Shown here piece by piece: positions 22,715 through 22,894 of a stretch of DNA of 22,894 nucleotides. Every line of letters starts with the position of its first letter. The stretch's first letter is position 1. The position numbers were made by a program, and so were the translations under genes. Below the pieces are notes generated by a model. The model was not told the DNA's origin and made no database searches. It saw only the letters and a list, made by a program, of their open reading frames with translations. Source of the DNA: a virus; IMG/VR virus record IMGVR_UViG_3300028422_001966, positions 1 to 22,894 of that record. One strand, given 5' to 3'.

Positions 22715-22894
22715 ATGTACCTTAATCAAATTACAAACATTGCAATTGCAGCTTTAGTAGGCTTGTTGCTACTATTAGTAGGCAGAGAACTGGTAAACTG
22801 GTACAATAAAGTAAACTACCGTATTAAATTATTGGAAGAAAATAACCGCCTGCTTAGGATAATTGCAGGAGAAGCTAAAGCCGACACAAAATAA
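22715..22894 (+). CDS. Small membrane protein, possible holin or spanin-like
   Basis: Starting at ATG 22715 the protein has 59 residues: a membrane helix ('IAIAALVGLLLLLVGREL', residues about 8-25), then a basic amphipathic coiled-coil tail ('KLLEENNRLLRIIAGEAKADTK'). An ATG at 22679 would add 12 residues but overlaps the -7 box at 22674-22681, so the later start is preferred. The layout fits small phage lysis proteins or membrane anchors, but no family is certain. It ends at the last base of the window. Confidence 0.5.
   Translation: MYLNQITNIAIAALVGLLLLLVGRELVNWYNKVNYRIKLLEENNRLLRIIAGEAKADTK

Overview
The window is the virion (late) region of a tailed phage or prophage of a Bacteroidota host. 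It combines a Mu-type head set with a long, non-contractile, siphovirus-type tail. Host assignment is inferred from three things: most starts lie in A/T-rich leaders without a Shine-Dalgarno, there are TAnnTTTG-type -7 promoter boxes (22653-22681), and the genome is moderately AT-rich. No transposase, repressor, integrase or tRNA lies in the window, so membership of the transposable phages is inferred from the head genes only. No sheath gene is present, but a 1385-residue tape measure is.

Layout. Two late transcription units diverge from a 247-bp region at 15870-16116. The plus unit (16117-22295) encodes terminase small and large subunits, a DUF1320/gp36-type protein, a DUF935 portal, a MuF head-morphogenesis protein with a toxin-like C-terminus, a gpG-like virion morphogenesis protein and a probable tail terminator. 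The minus unit (15869 down to 963) encodes protease/scaffold, major capsid, a small membrane protein, a coiled-coil protein, tail tube, tail-assembly chaperones G and GT, tape measure, distal tail protein, tail hub and three fibre/receptor-binding proteins. A DNA adenine methylase (1-798) follows after a highly structured gap. At the right edge are a lone minus-strand unknown gene (22355-22648) and a small membrane protein (22715-22894).

Main observations. (1) The MuF reading frame has no ATG, GTG or TTG for about 170 codons of recognisable MuF sequence. It sits in the -1 frame behind the portal, and the portal ends just after a T_TTT_TTT heptamer and a 10-bp stem-loop. This predicts a programmed -1 frameshift giving an 859-residue portal-MuF fusion. 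(2) The MuF C-terminus is a CdiA-CT-like nuclease candidate with different codon use and no evident immunity gene next to it. (3) A second -1 frameshift is predicted for G/GT. (4) Short tandem arrays, mostly 7-bp units, sit directly after stop codons and share one orientation relative to transcription in both units. (5) A nested-hairpin RNA candidate lies at 832-942. (6) Hairpins follow the capsid and tail tube genes, and REP-like palindromes sit at plus-unit gene junctions.

How it fits together. Terminase packages DNA through the portal. MuF may enter the head and be delivered with the DNA. Protease and nested scaffold build the capsid. Chaperones load the tape measure for tail tube assembly. 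The distal tail, hub and fibres recognise the host. The methylase probably protects phage DNA from restriction.
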